DNA of 64,000 bases, taken from positions 5,648,684-5,712,683 of the forward strand of contig NZ_AP022565.1 of NCBI RefSeq assembly GCF_010727325.1, read 5' to 3'. This DNA comes from Mycolicibacterium alvei. GTDB lineage: Bacteria; Actinomycetota; Actinomycetes; Mycobacteriales; Mycobacteriaceae. The notes beneath the pieces were generated by a model. The model saw nothing but the letters and a program-made list of their open reading frames with translations. It ran no database searches and was not told the origin of the DNA. This document shows positions 55,861 to 64,000 of the stretch, one piece after another. Made by a program: the position numbers and the translations under genes. Within the stretch, counting starts at the first letter, position 1, and every line of letters starts with the position of its first letter.

Positions 55861-58838
55861 GTGGCCGAAGATGCCCAGAATGACGACCTATCGACCGAGA
55901 CTCCGCAAGAGGAGGGACTGCCCGAGCGGCTGAGAGTCCACTCCCTGGCGCGGGTGCTCGGCACCACCAGCAGGCGAGTGCTCGACGCCCTGGCTGAGTT
56001 CGACGGCCGTCGGCGCAGTGCCCATTCCACGATCGACAAGGTCGATGCGGAGCAGGTTCGTGACGCACTCGCTCTCGACTCGACCGAGCCGGCTCAGTCC
56101 GAGCCGGTGCAGGTCGAGGAAGTCGCGGTGGTAGCGGCCGAGTCCGTCGAGGCCCCGGTAGAGGCCGAGGCTTCCGAAGGGACCCCGTCCTGGTGGGCGA
56201 CGAGCCCGAGTCGCGGTTGATCCTGGAGACCGCGAATATCCCCGCGGTTCGGGAAGCGCACACCGAGCGAGCCGATTACCTGCCGCTGTTCGTCGCCCCG
56301 CAGCCCGTCAGCTTCGTGCCGGTCCTCGTCGATGTGGATGATGACGACGAAGACGACACCGATACCGACGATGACACCGATGCCGACTCGGATACCGACG
56401 ACGATCAGGCGGATCGCCCGCCGCGCGCGGCGCCGTCGGGGCCGTCGGGGTCGCGGTCGTGGCCGCGGTGAGCAGGCCGACGAAAACGGATCCGATTCGG
56501 GCCCGGAATCCGACACCGACACCGCTGATGACGAGCGATTCCGATGAGGAATCCGACGACGAGACCGATGAATCCGATGAGGGCACCGACGACGACACCG
56601 CGGGTGGCGACGGCAACAACCGTCGCCGTCGCCGCCGGCGTCGGCGCAAGTCCGGCTCCGGTGACGGTGACGACGCGGGCTCGCCGGATGACCCGCCCAA
56701 CACCGTCGTGCACGAACGTCCGTCCCGGCCCGAGCGATCGGGCAAGGCAGCGATGACTCGGAGATCCAGGGGATCAGCGGATCGACCCGCCTGGAGGCCA
56801 AGCGTCAGCGCCGCCGCGATGGCCGTGACGCAGGCCGCCGTCGTCCCCATCCTGAGCGAGGCCGAGTTCCTGGCCCGCCGTGAGGCCGTCGAACGCACCA
56901 TGATCGTGCGCGACAAGGTCCGCTCCGACCCGCCGCATCAAGGTGCCCGCTACACGCAGATCGCTGTGCTGGAAGACGGTGTCGTCGTCGAGCATTTTGT
57001 GACGTCAGCGGCATCCGCCAGCCTGGTCGGCAACATCTACCTCGGCATCGTGCAGAACGTGCTGCCCTCAATGGAGGCTGCCTTCGTCGACATCGGCCGC
57101 GGACGCAACGGTGTCCTCTACGCGGGCGAGGTGAACTGGGAGGCCGCCGGCCTCGGCGGGTCGAACCGCAAGATCGAGCAGGCCCTCAAGCCGGGCGACT
57201 ATGTCGTCGTCCAGGTCAGCAAGGATCCGGTGGGGCACAAGGGCGCCCGGCTCACCACGCAGGTGTCGCTGGCCGGTCGCTACCTGGTCTACGTGCCGGG
57301 TGCGTCGTCGACCGGCATCAGCCGCAAGCTGCCCGACACCGAACGCCAGCGGCTCAAGGAGATCCTCAAAGAGGTTGTTCCGGCCGATGCCGGGGTGATC
57401 ATCCGCACCGCGTCGGAGGGCGTGAAAGCCGAGGACATCCGATCCGACGTCGAACGGTTGCAGCAGCGCTGGACCGAGATCGACGCCAAGGGCGCCGAGG
57501 TCACCGCGAAGAAGGCCGGCGCGGCCGTCGCCCTCTACGAAGAGCCCGATGTTCTGGTCAAGGTCATCCGTGACCTGTTCAACGAGGACTTCTCCGGCCT
57601 GATCGTCTCCGGCGACGAGGCCTGGGACACGATCAACTCCTACGTCAACACCGTTGCACCCGATCTCATGGGCCGGCTCACCAAGTACGAACCCGCCGGT
57701 GGTGCCGATGCGCCCGACGTGTTCGCCGTGCACCGCATCGACGAGCAGTTGGCCAAGGCGCTCGATCGCAAGGTGTGGCTGCCCTCGGGCGGAACCCTGG
57801 TCATCGACCGCACCGAAGCGATGACCGTCGTCGACGTCAACACCGGCAAGTTCACCGGTGCCGGCGGCAACCTCGAGCAGACCGTCACCCGCAACAACCT
57901 GGAGGCCGCCGAGGAGATCGTGCGGCAACTACGGTTGCGCGACATCGGCGGCATCGTGGTCATCGACTTCATCGACATGGTCCTCGAATCGAACCGGGAT
58001 CTGGTACTGCGCAGGCTGACCGAGGCCCTGGGCCGGGACCGCACGCGGCACCAGGTGTCCGAGGTGACCTCGCTGGGCCTCGTGCAGCTGACCCGAAAGA
58101 AGTTGGGTACCGGTCTGATCGAGGCGTTCTCGACATCGTGCACCCATTGCGCCGGCCGCGGCATCGTGCTGCATGGTGACCCGGTCGACACGGCCGCGTC
58201 GTCCAACTCCGGCCGCAAGACCGAATCCAGTGGCAGCGGCGGAAGCAGCAGCCGCCGAAGCAAGCGGGGTAAGCGGGGCAATGCCCGTCCGGAGCCCGAA
58301 GAGACGCCGGTCGTCAAGGTGCCTGACCATCCGGTCGGTGAGCACCCGATGTTCAAGGCCATGGCTGCGGCGAACGACCGCCCCGACGAAGACCACGAAG
58401 GTCACGGGGACATCGACGAGCATGCCGCCGAGGCCCATGACGGCGAGGGTGACGAGCAGGTGACTCCTGACGACGCGGGCGTGACCGACGAATCTCCCGA
58501 CGGCTTCGATGCGCACGACGCCGAGGAATCGGACGAATCGGACGAGGACTCGGATGAGGACTCGGAAGAAGACGAAGACGAGATCGACCTCGACGATGAG
58601 GACCTCGATGACGACGACGAGGACCTCGACGACGACTCGGACGAGGACCTCGGGACGACCCGGACGACGAGGACTTGGATGACGAGGACTCTGACGACCC
58701 TGACGAGGATGACGAGGATGACGAGTCCGAGAAGGACGTCTACCAGGCTCCAGAGCCCGTGGTAGCAGAGGTGACACAACCGCGGCCGTGTTCGTCGACG
58801 TGCCGCAGCCAGGCCGCCGGGCCGCCCGCCAGGACTAG
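55861..58838 (+). CDS. rne: Ribonuclease E, multiple frameshifts in this sequence
   Basis: GTG 55861 follows GAGGAGAA. An N-terminal extension with an acidic, Arg-rich low-complexity stretch precedes the catalytic core: ILSEAEFLARREAVERTMIVRDK, the S1-like MEAAFVDIGRGRNGVLYAGE, VIDRTEAMTVVDVNTGKFTG and the DNase I-like IVVIDFIDM with catalytic Asp; zinc-link SCTHCAGRG. A long Asp/Glu-rich tail ends in RRAARQD at TAG 58838. At least six indels (near 56,180, 56,430, 56,545, 56,745, 56,865 and in the tail) break the frame. Essential, so sequencing error is likely. Homologous to Rv2444c. Confidence 0.88.
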
Positions 58839-58841
58839 TGG
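58832..58841 (+). repeat. Left target-site duplication of the IS4-family element
   Basis: GGACTAGTGG, identical to 60,328-60,337. It contains the rne TAG stop. Confidence 0.9.
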
Positions 58842-58859
58842 CAATGCCGCGCAGTTAAG
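58842..58859 (+). repeat. Left terminal inverted repeat of the IS4-family element
   Basis: Eighteen bases, exact complement of the right end. Confidence 0.9.
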
Positions 58860-58873
58860 GTCCGCGCCCTGTT

Positions 58874-60280
58874 GTCAACCGTCGAGGATTTCGATGGTGA
58901 TGGCGGTTGTGTAGTTGGTGCGGTCGATGGCGCCTTTAGCCCGGTGCTTGGAAATGGCGCGTTTGACCACTCGGGGACTCGAGCGTGATCGCCGCGCTGG
59001 TAGCGGCTGGTTGAGCGGCGGCTCCGATGCAGCCGATCAGGTCGATGGTGGCGTCGGCGATCGTTGCGGCGGCGTGAATGACTTGGTCGCGGGCGGTGTT
59101 CAGGGCGACGGTGAGGCTCAGCCGGTCGGGGCCGATGTCGGGACGGGCCAGTGCGGTATCGGCCAGGGCGGTGCGCAGGGCCTGGTAGGTGATCAGCAGT
59201 GCGTAGACCTCTTGGGTGATGCCGGCGGGGGTACCCGCGCGCAGCACTCGTCCGCCAGAATGGTCGATTTCAATTCCAGGTAGCTGGTTTCAATCTCCCA
59301 CCGTTGATGGTAGAGCTCGACCAGTTCGTCTGCGGGATATTGCTTTTCGTCTAGCAGGGTGGTGACCAGGCGGTAGTGACCGTAGCGGGTCGCCCCGCCG
59401 TCGAGCCGCACGCTGATGCGGGCGTCGATCACCCGCACGGTCACCGCGCCCATCCGTGCCAGCCACGTCCGGTCCGCCAGCGTCTTGATCGGGGCAGCAC
59501 ACGGGCGTCTTTGCAGCGGATCAGCAACTCGGCATGGGTCGAGGCGATCTTTTCCACGAGCTGTGACGGCGAAGTTGCGGTCAGCCAACAGCAGCATGTC
59601 TGGTTTCAGGCACCGCAGCAGCGTTGGTGCATAGGTGGTTTCGCCTACTCCGTAGGCGCCGAACACGGCATCGACGACGGTGCGGGTGCCACGACCGTCA
59701 GCATGCGCAGCATCGGATACCGGACTCGGCGTCGGGGCGGCCGGTTTGGCGGCCGAACGCTGCGGCGTTGGCTGCACTGTTGGGCACGAACATCGAGGTG
59801 CCGTCGATCGCGCAGACCAACAGCCCATGCCAGCGCGTCGCGCCGACAGCCGGGCCGCGTACCAGGGTGAACAATTCGCGCAGCGGGGCAACTCCGACAC
59901 GTCGCAATGCTTGTGACAGTGCCGAAGAACCCGTGCGGCCACGGTGACCGGATCCAGGCCGGCGACCAGCCGCGCCCAGACCTGCTGGTATCCGATCTCG
60001 GCGAACAACGCCCCGGCCAGCAGCAGGTAGACCACGACCCGCGAGGGCAGCACCCGAACACGGCGCTGTACGCGGCCGGTGTTCTCAAGGCGGCATCTAC
60101 AAGATCGGCGGACACGATCCGGGTCAACTCGCCCAGATGGCCCGGCGCGAACCGGCCCTGACGACCCGGTGGCCCAGGACAGATGACAGACTGAACAGAC
60201 AGCGGAACTCCCTGGTGAGATGGTGTCTTTGGACGGACAATCCATCGATACCGGGAGTTCCGCTGTCTACCATCCCACAC
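58874..60280 (-). pseudogene. IS4-family transposase, frameshifted
   Basis: DDE transposase read in pieces over several frames. The IS4 signatures are present: a first acidic site in VCAIDGTSMFVPN, a second in LLLADRNFAVTA, and the YREK motif YHQRWEIETSYLELK. The N-terminal part includes GRFAPGHLGELTRIVSADL and the C-terminus RVVKRAISKHRAKGAIDRTNY ending at TGA 58,874. Several single-base indels interrupt it. They may be real decay, or the same sequence errors that affect neighbouring essential genes. The exact start is uncertain. Confidence 0.85.
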
Positions 60281-60309
60281 GGCGTGTCACAATTGCCACA
60301 CCAGTCACG

Positions 60310-60327
60310 CTTAACTGCGCGGCATTG
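60310..60327 (-). repeat. Right terminal inverted repeat of the IS4-family element
   Basis: CTTAACTGCGCGGCATTG, exact complement of the left end. Confidence 0.9.
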
Positions 60328-60337
60328 GGACTAGTGG
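60328..60337 (+). repeat. Right target-site duplication of the IS4-family element
   Basis: GGACTAGTGG, identical to the left copy; the downstream base is the first of the rplU promoter region. Confidence 0.9.
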
Positions 60338-60342
60338 GCGGT

Positions 60343-60379
60343 TTGACCCTCTACCCGCTGGTCAAGTACCCTTGACCAG
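60343..60379 (+). promoter_or_regulatory. rplU promoter with overlapping inverted repeat
   Basis: TTGACC (60,343) and TACCCT (60,367) are 18 bases apart, a plausible SigA promoter. The -10 lies in the middle of a perfect 9-bp inverted repeat, CTGGTCAAG (60,358-60,366) and CTTGACCAG (60,371-60,379). A second possibility is TTGACC (60,372) with TAATAG (60,396). The IS insertion leaves the whole region intact. Confidence 0.5.
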
Positions 60380-60494
60380 TTGTCTCCAGTGCCTGTAATA
60401 GTCGCAGGCCGGTGACGGCGGGGCAGCCCGCCACCCAGACCCGCACGCACCGACCGGTAGCGCGCCCGCAGAAAGCAGCAGAGCAGAGGACACG

Positions 60495-60804
60495 ATGGCG
60501 ACATACGCAATCGTCAAGACCGGCGGCAAGCAGTACAAGGTTGCCGTCGGTGACGTGATGAAGGTTGAGAAGCTCGACACCGAGCCGGGCGCGTCGGTAT
60601 CTGCCCGTCGCCCTGGTGGTCGACGGTGCCAGCGTCACCAGCAAGGCCGATGACCTGGCCAAGGTCGCCGTGACCGGCGAGGTGCTGGAGCACACCAAGG
60701 GTCCCAAGATCCGCATCCACAAGTTCAAGAACAAGACCGGCTACCACAAGCGCCAGGGGCACCGTCAGCAGCTGACCGTGCTCAAGGTCACCGGTATCAA
60801 GTAG
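60495..60804 (+). CDS. rplU: 50S ribosomal protein L21, one frameshift
   Basis: About 102 residues after correction: [27 protein letters not shown], then [16 protein letters not shown] in another frame, ending [18 protein letters not shown]. One extra base (or two missing) near 60,600 breaks it. L21 binds 23S rRNA. ATG 60495 follows AGCAGAGGACACG. Homologous to Rv2442c. Confidence 0.92.
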
Positions 60805-60819
60805 CAAGGGAGCGAACTA

Positions 60820-61090
60820 ATGGCACACAAAAAGGGCGCTTCCAGCTCGCGCAACGGTCGTGATTCCGCAGCCCAGCGGCTCGGCGTCAAGCGTTTCGGT
60901 GGTCAGGTCGTCAAGGCCGGCGAGATTCTCGTCCGCCAGCGCGGCACCCATTTCCATCCGGCGTGAATGTCGGTCGTGGTGGCGATGACACGCTGTTCGC
61001 ACTGTCCCCGGCGCTGTGGAGTTCGGCTCCAAGCGCGGCCGCAAGCACGTGAACATCGTTCCCGTGCCGCGCCCGAGGCCTGAGACTTAG
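60820..61090 (+). CDS. rpmA: 50S ribosomal protein L27, two frameshifts
   Basis: [28 protein letters not shown] is an unmistakable L27 N-terminus. One missing G near 60,960 ([18 protein letters not shown]) and another near 61,010 (ALSPGAVEFG) must be restored to reach [15 protein letters not shown] and TAG 61090, giving 90 residues. Essential ribosomal protein near the peptidyl-transferase centre. Homologous to Rv2441c; 15 bases after rplU. Confidence 0.92.
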
Positions 61091-61101
61091 AGGATTCTCC
61101 G

Positions 61102-61157
61102 CGAATGTGAAGCAGCTGCGAGTTCTCGATCGAACTTTCGCGATAGCTTCACATTCG
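61102..61157 (+). promoter_or_regulatory. Long hairpin directly upstream of obg
   Basis: CGAATGTGAAGC and GCTTCACATTCG are perfect complements; the interior GCGAGTT..AACTTTCGC can extend the stem. It ends 12 bases before ATG 61170. It could terminate rplU-rpmA partly or control obg translation. Confidence 0.5.
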
Positions 61158-61169
61158 ACGGAGTGTCCG

Positions 61170-62599
61170 ATGCCCCGGTTTGTCGACCGCGTCGTCATTC
61201 ATGCGCGTGCAGGCAACGGTGGCCACGGCTGCGCGTCGGTGCACCGAGAGAAATTCAAACCTCTCGGTGGACCCGACGGAAGTAAGGTGGTCGCGGCGGC
61301 AGCATCGTGCTCGTCGTCGACCCGCAGGTGCACACCCTGCTGGACTTCCATTTCCACCCGCACGTCGACGCCCCTCCGGCAAGCCGGGTGCGGGCAAACC
61401 GTGACGGTGCCACCGGCGACGACCTGGTCGTGCGCGTGCCGGACGGCACGGTGGTGCTCGACGAGAACGGCCGGATGTTGGCCGACCTGGTCGGTGCCGG
61501 CACCCGGTTCGAAGCTGCGCAGGGCGGTCGAGGTGGGCTCGGCAACACTGGCTTCCCGGCCCGCAAGGCCCCGGCTTCGCCCTCCTCGGTGAGAAGGGCA
61601 GGCCCGAGATCTCACGCTGGAACTCAAGACCGTTGCCGATGTCGGCCTGATCGGATTTCCGTCGGCGGGCAAATCGTCTCTGGTGTCGACCATCTCGGCG
61701 GCCAGCCCAAGATCGCCGACTATCCGTTCACCACCCTGGTGCCCAACCTGGGCGTGGTGTCAGCAGGCGACAACACCTTCACCGTCGCCGACGTTCCCGG
61801 TCTGATCCCCGGCGCATCCGAGGGCCGGGGCCTCGGCCTGGAATTCCTTCGGCACCTTGAGCGCTGCGCTGTGCTCGTGCATGTCGTGGACTGCGCCACC
61901 ATGGAACCCGGGCGTGACCCGATCTCCGACATCGAGGCTTTGGAGGCCGAACTCGCGGCCTACACTCCGACCCTGCAAGGCGATTCCACGCTGGGCGACC
62001 TGGCATCGCGGCCACGTGCAGTGGTGCTCAACAAGATCGACGTTCCCGATGCCCGGGAGCTGGCCGACTTCGTGCGTGAAGACGTGCAGTCCCAGTTCGG
62101 CTGGCCGGTGTACGAGATCTCGACCGTCAGCCGTGATGGTTTGCGGCCGTTGATCTTTGCGCTGTGGGAGATGGTAAAGGCGTATCGCGATGCGCAGCCT
62201 GAGGTGGTGCCCAGGCGTCCGGTGATCCGGCCGATCGCAGTCGACGAGAGCGGCTTCACCGTCGAATCGGACGGATACGGCGGGTTTTGCGCGGTACCCG
62301 TCCCGAGCGCTGGATCGCCCAGACCGACTTCGGCAACGACGAGGCCGTCGGCTATCTCGGTGACCGGTTGGCGCGGTTGGGTGTCGAGGATGCGTTGTTC
62401 AAGAATGGCGCCAAGCCCGGCTGCGCCGTGACCATCGGTGACATGACTTTTGACTGGGAACCGCAGACCCCGGCCGGTATCGACATGCCGCTGACCGGTC
62501 GAGGTACTGACATCCGGCTCGAACAGAGCGACCGGATCGGTGCCTCGAACGCAAGGCCGCGCGGCGCGAACGGCGCCAGCCGGGAGCGAGGACGAGTGA
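61170..62599 (+). CDS. obg: Obg/CgtA ribosome-associated GTPase, multiple frameshifts
   Basis: Obg fold at the N-terminus ([35 protein letters not shown]), G domain with [11 protein letters not shown] (Walker A/G1), [19 protein letters not shown] (G3) and LNKIDVPDA (NKID, G4), and a C-terminal domain with [31 protein letters not shown]. Parts lie in different frames (breaks near 61,295, 61,375, 61,560, 61,590-61,670, 62,290, 62,550). GTPase involved in 50S assembly and stress signalling, normally essential. Homologous to Rv2440c. Confidence 0.9.
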
Positions 62600-63726
62600 C
62601 CAGCGCAGGCTCGACGCACTCCTCCGCACATCGGGAAGCGATTCGGACCGCTCGCAGTGTCGTCGTCAAGATCGGCACCACTGCGCTGACCACTCCGTCC
62701 GGGGTGTTTGACGCCGGCCGACTCGCGGTCCTGGTCGAGGCCATCGAAGGCCGGATGCGCGCGCTCTGATCTGGTGATCGTGTCCTCGGGTGCCATCGCT
62801 GCCGGAATCGAGCCGCTGGGGCTGTCCAACGCCCCACCGATCTGGCCAACAAGCAGGCGGCCGCCAGCGTCGGGCAGGTCGCCCTGGTCAACGCCTGGAG
62901 TTCAGCCTTCGCCGTCTACAACCGAACGGTCGGGCGGGTACTACTGACCGCCCGACATCGCGATGCGGGTGCAGCACAACAACGCCCAGCGCACGCTGGA
63001 CCGGTTGCGCGCGCTGCATGCGGTGGCGATCGTCAACGAGAACGACACCGTGGCCACCAACGAGATCCGGTTCGGCGACAACGATCGGCTGTCGGCGCTG
63101 GTGGCTCAGTTGGTCGGTGCCGACGCGCTGATCTGCTGTCCGACATCGACGGCCTGTATGACGGTGACCCCCGGAAAGCATCTCCGGATAACCCGGCGCG
63201 GTTCATTCCTGAGGTCGGTGCGCAGGGGGATCTCGACGGGGTGGTGGCCGGCGGTGGCAGCCACCTGGGCACCGGCGGCATGGCCTCGAAGCTGTCTTCG
63301 GCGTTGTTGGCTGCCGATGCCGGGGTGCCGGTGCTGCTGGCCGCCGCGGCGGATGCCGCTGCGGCACTGAGCGATGCCTCGGTCGGCACCGTGTTCGCGC
63401 CGCGTCCCGAGCGGATGTCGGCGCGGCGCTTCTGGGTTCGCCATGCCGCGGAATCGCACGGCGCGCTGACCCTCGACGACGGTGCGGTGCGTGCGGTCGT
63501 CCAGCGGCGGCGTTCGCTGCTGCCCGCCAGGATCACCGAGGTCACCGGCTACTTCCACGGCGGTGACGTGGTGGACCTGCGGGCGCTTGACGGGCAGACC
63601 GTGGCGCGGGGCGTGGTGGCCTACGAAGCGTCGGAGTTGGCTGCGATCATCGGCCGTTCGACGCCGGATCTGCCGCCCGAACTGCGCCGTCCCGCGGTAC
63701 ACGCCGACGATCTGGTCGCCACCTAG
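62596..63726 (+). CDS. proB: Glutamate 5-kinase, several frameshifts
   Basis: GTG 62596 overlaps the obg stop. [15 protein letters not shown] at the N-terminus, [50 protein letters not shown] and a C-terminal PUA-like domain ([32 protein letters not shown]). Breaks near 62,765, 62,845, 62,900-62,955, 63,135 and 63,180-63,215. First step of proline synthesis: ATP-dependent phosphorylation of glutamate. Homologous to Rv2439c. Confidence 0.9.
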
Positions 63727-64000
63727 GGATTTGGGTGCACCCACCGGCGCCCACCGCCGCTAGATGCACCGAAATCACTGGGGTGGAGACTGCAGAATAC
63801 AGGGCACCCCAGATGATTTCGGTAAGTGTCGGCCAGTTCGGCATCGTAGGACGCCGGGTGCGACGGCAGATTCTGGTGGCAGGTCCGCTCCACCATCCAG
63901 GTCAGCGTGCTCGCGGTGGCCGCGGCCTGCAACTGCGGCCGGATCGCCCCGACGGACTGGCCGCCCTCGATCACCCTGGTGAGCTGGTCGGAGATCCCGG
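63723..64000 (-). CDS. TetR-family regulator, C-terminal part, frameshifted
   Basis: Only the ligand-binding C-terminal part lies in the window; the HTH domain is beyond the right edge. [28 protein letters not shown] is characteristic, then ADT and [10 protein letters not shown] in the next frame, needing one extra base near 63,830. The true 3' end is uncertain because the tail runs into an inverted repeat and the proB end. Confidence 0.65.
   Translation of the reverse strand, partial: GISDQLTRVIEGGQSVGAIRPQLQAAATASTLTWMVERTCHQNLPSHPASYDAELADTYRNHLGCPVFCSLHPSDFGASSGGGRRWVHPNP
63768..63823. terminator. Inverted repeat between convergent proB and the TetR gene
   Basis: ACCGAAATCACTGGGGTG and CACCCCAGATGATTTCGGT pair with one bulge across about 19 bases. 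Probably a shared terminator, although part lies within the apparent TetR tail. Confidence 0.45.

Larger units (their letters stand above)
58842..60327. mobile_element. IS4-family insertion sequence, about 1.49 kb
   Basis: Perfect 18-bp terminal inverted repeats (left 58,842-58,859, CAATGCCGCGCAGTTAAG; right 60,310-60,327) flanked by a perfect 10-bp direct repeat. Length, ends and duplication size fit the IS4 family (IS1549-like group in mycobacteria, from recall). One transposase on the minus strand. It occupies the rne-rplU gap where M. tuberculosis has dctA. Confidence 0.92.

Overview
The window is a high-GC actinobacterial chromosome segment and almost certainly comes from a Mycobacterium or Mycolicibacterium. 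Three things point there: typical mycobacterial proteins (PlsC/PlsB2, NAD-dependent large glutamate dehydrogenase, truncated haemoglobin O, ClpP1/ClpP2, KorAB, Rpf proteins), many GTG starts with ATGA/GTGA overlaps, and a gene order that follows M. tuberculosis Rv2484c to Rv2439c with local insertions and losses. Gene identities are read from the translated sequence and recalled family knowledge; no database search was run.

Layout. 0-4.3 kb: acylglycerol and phospholipid acyltransferases (partial WS/DGAT, plsC, plsB2). 4.4-8.8 kb: CopD/CtaG-like membrane protein, a second SSB, and the ABC-F factor EttA. 8.9-14.8 kb: gdh, a hotdog thioesterase and an unknown protein. 14.9-18.8 kb: aglA and glbO (minus), an HNH protein, a respiratory-supercomplex pair (CtaJ-like and DUF5130/PRSAF1-like), and a second HNH protein. 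18.9-24.1 kb: pepN, a DUF732 secreted protein, a SigH-type DsbA-like oxidoreductase, rpiB and nei. 24.2-29.6 kb: CPA1 antiporter, DUF1542-type protein, lipP-like serine hydrolase, GlsB/YeaQ protein and a small secreted-protein pair. 29.7-34.4 kb: divergent tRNA-Gly and tRNA-Pro genes, then tig, clpP1, clpP2 and clpX, a folding and proteolysis block. 34.5-42.5 kb: fdhD/fdhF, a PfkB kinase, korAB and mobA. 42.5-44.6 kb: an A+T-richer gene-poor kilobase and two tandem Rpf-like genes. 44.6-55.6 kb: FAD monooxygenase, lipoprotein, S9 peptidase, Rv2449c-like reductase, DUF937 protein, valS, folC, DUF4233 protein and ndk. 55.8-64 kb: rne, a complete IS4-family element, rplU, rpmA, obg, proB and a partial TetR regulator.

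The most striking feature is technical or evolutionary. From about 45 kb onward nearly every long gene carries one or more single- or two-base frameshifts, many of them in short G/C runs, including genes normally essential in mycobacteria (valS, folC, rne, rplU, rpmA, obg). The first 42 kb shows none that I could see. Sequencing or consensus error is the simplest reading. The IS4-family element, with 18-bp inverted repeats and 10-bp target duplications, sits exactly at the rne stop codon.

I do not see an undescribed multi-gene system. The better leads are regulatory: a perfect inverted repeat on the putative rplU -10 element, a long hairpin just before obg, CRP-like palindromes upstream of both rpf genes, a ClgR-like site before clpP1, a SigH-type promoter, several predicted leaderless starts, a possible decayed WhiB-like gene, and related terminator-like hairpins.
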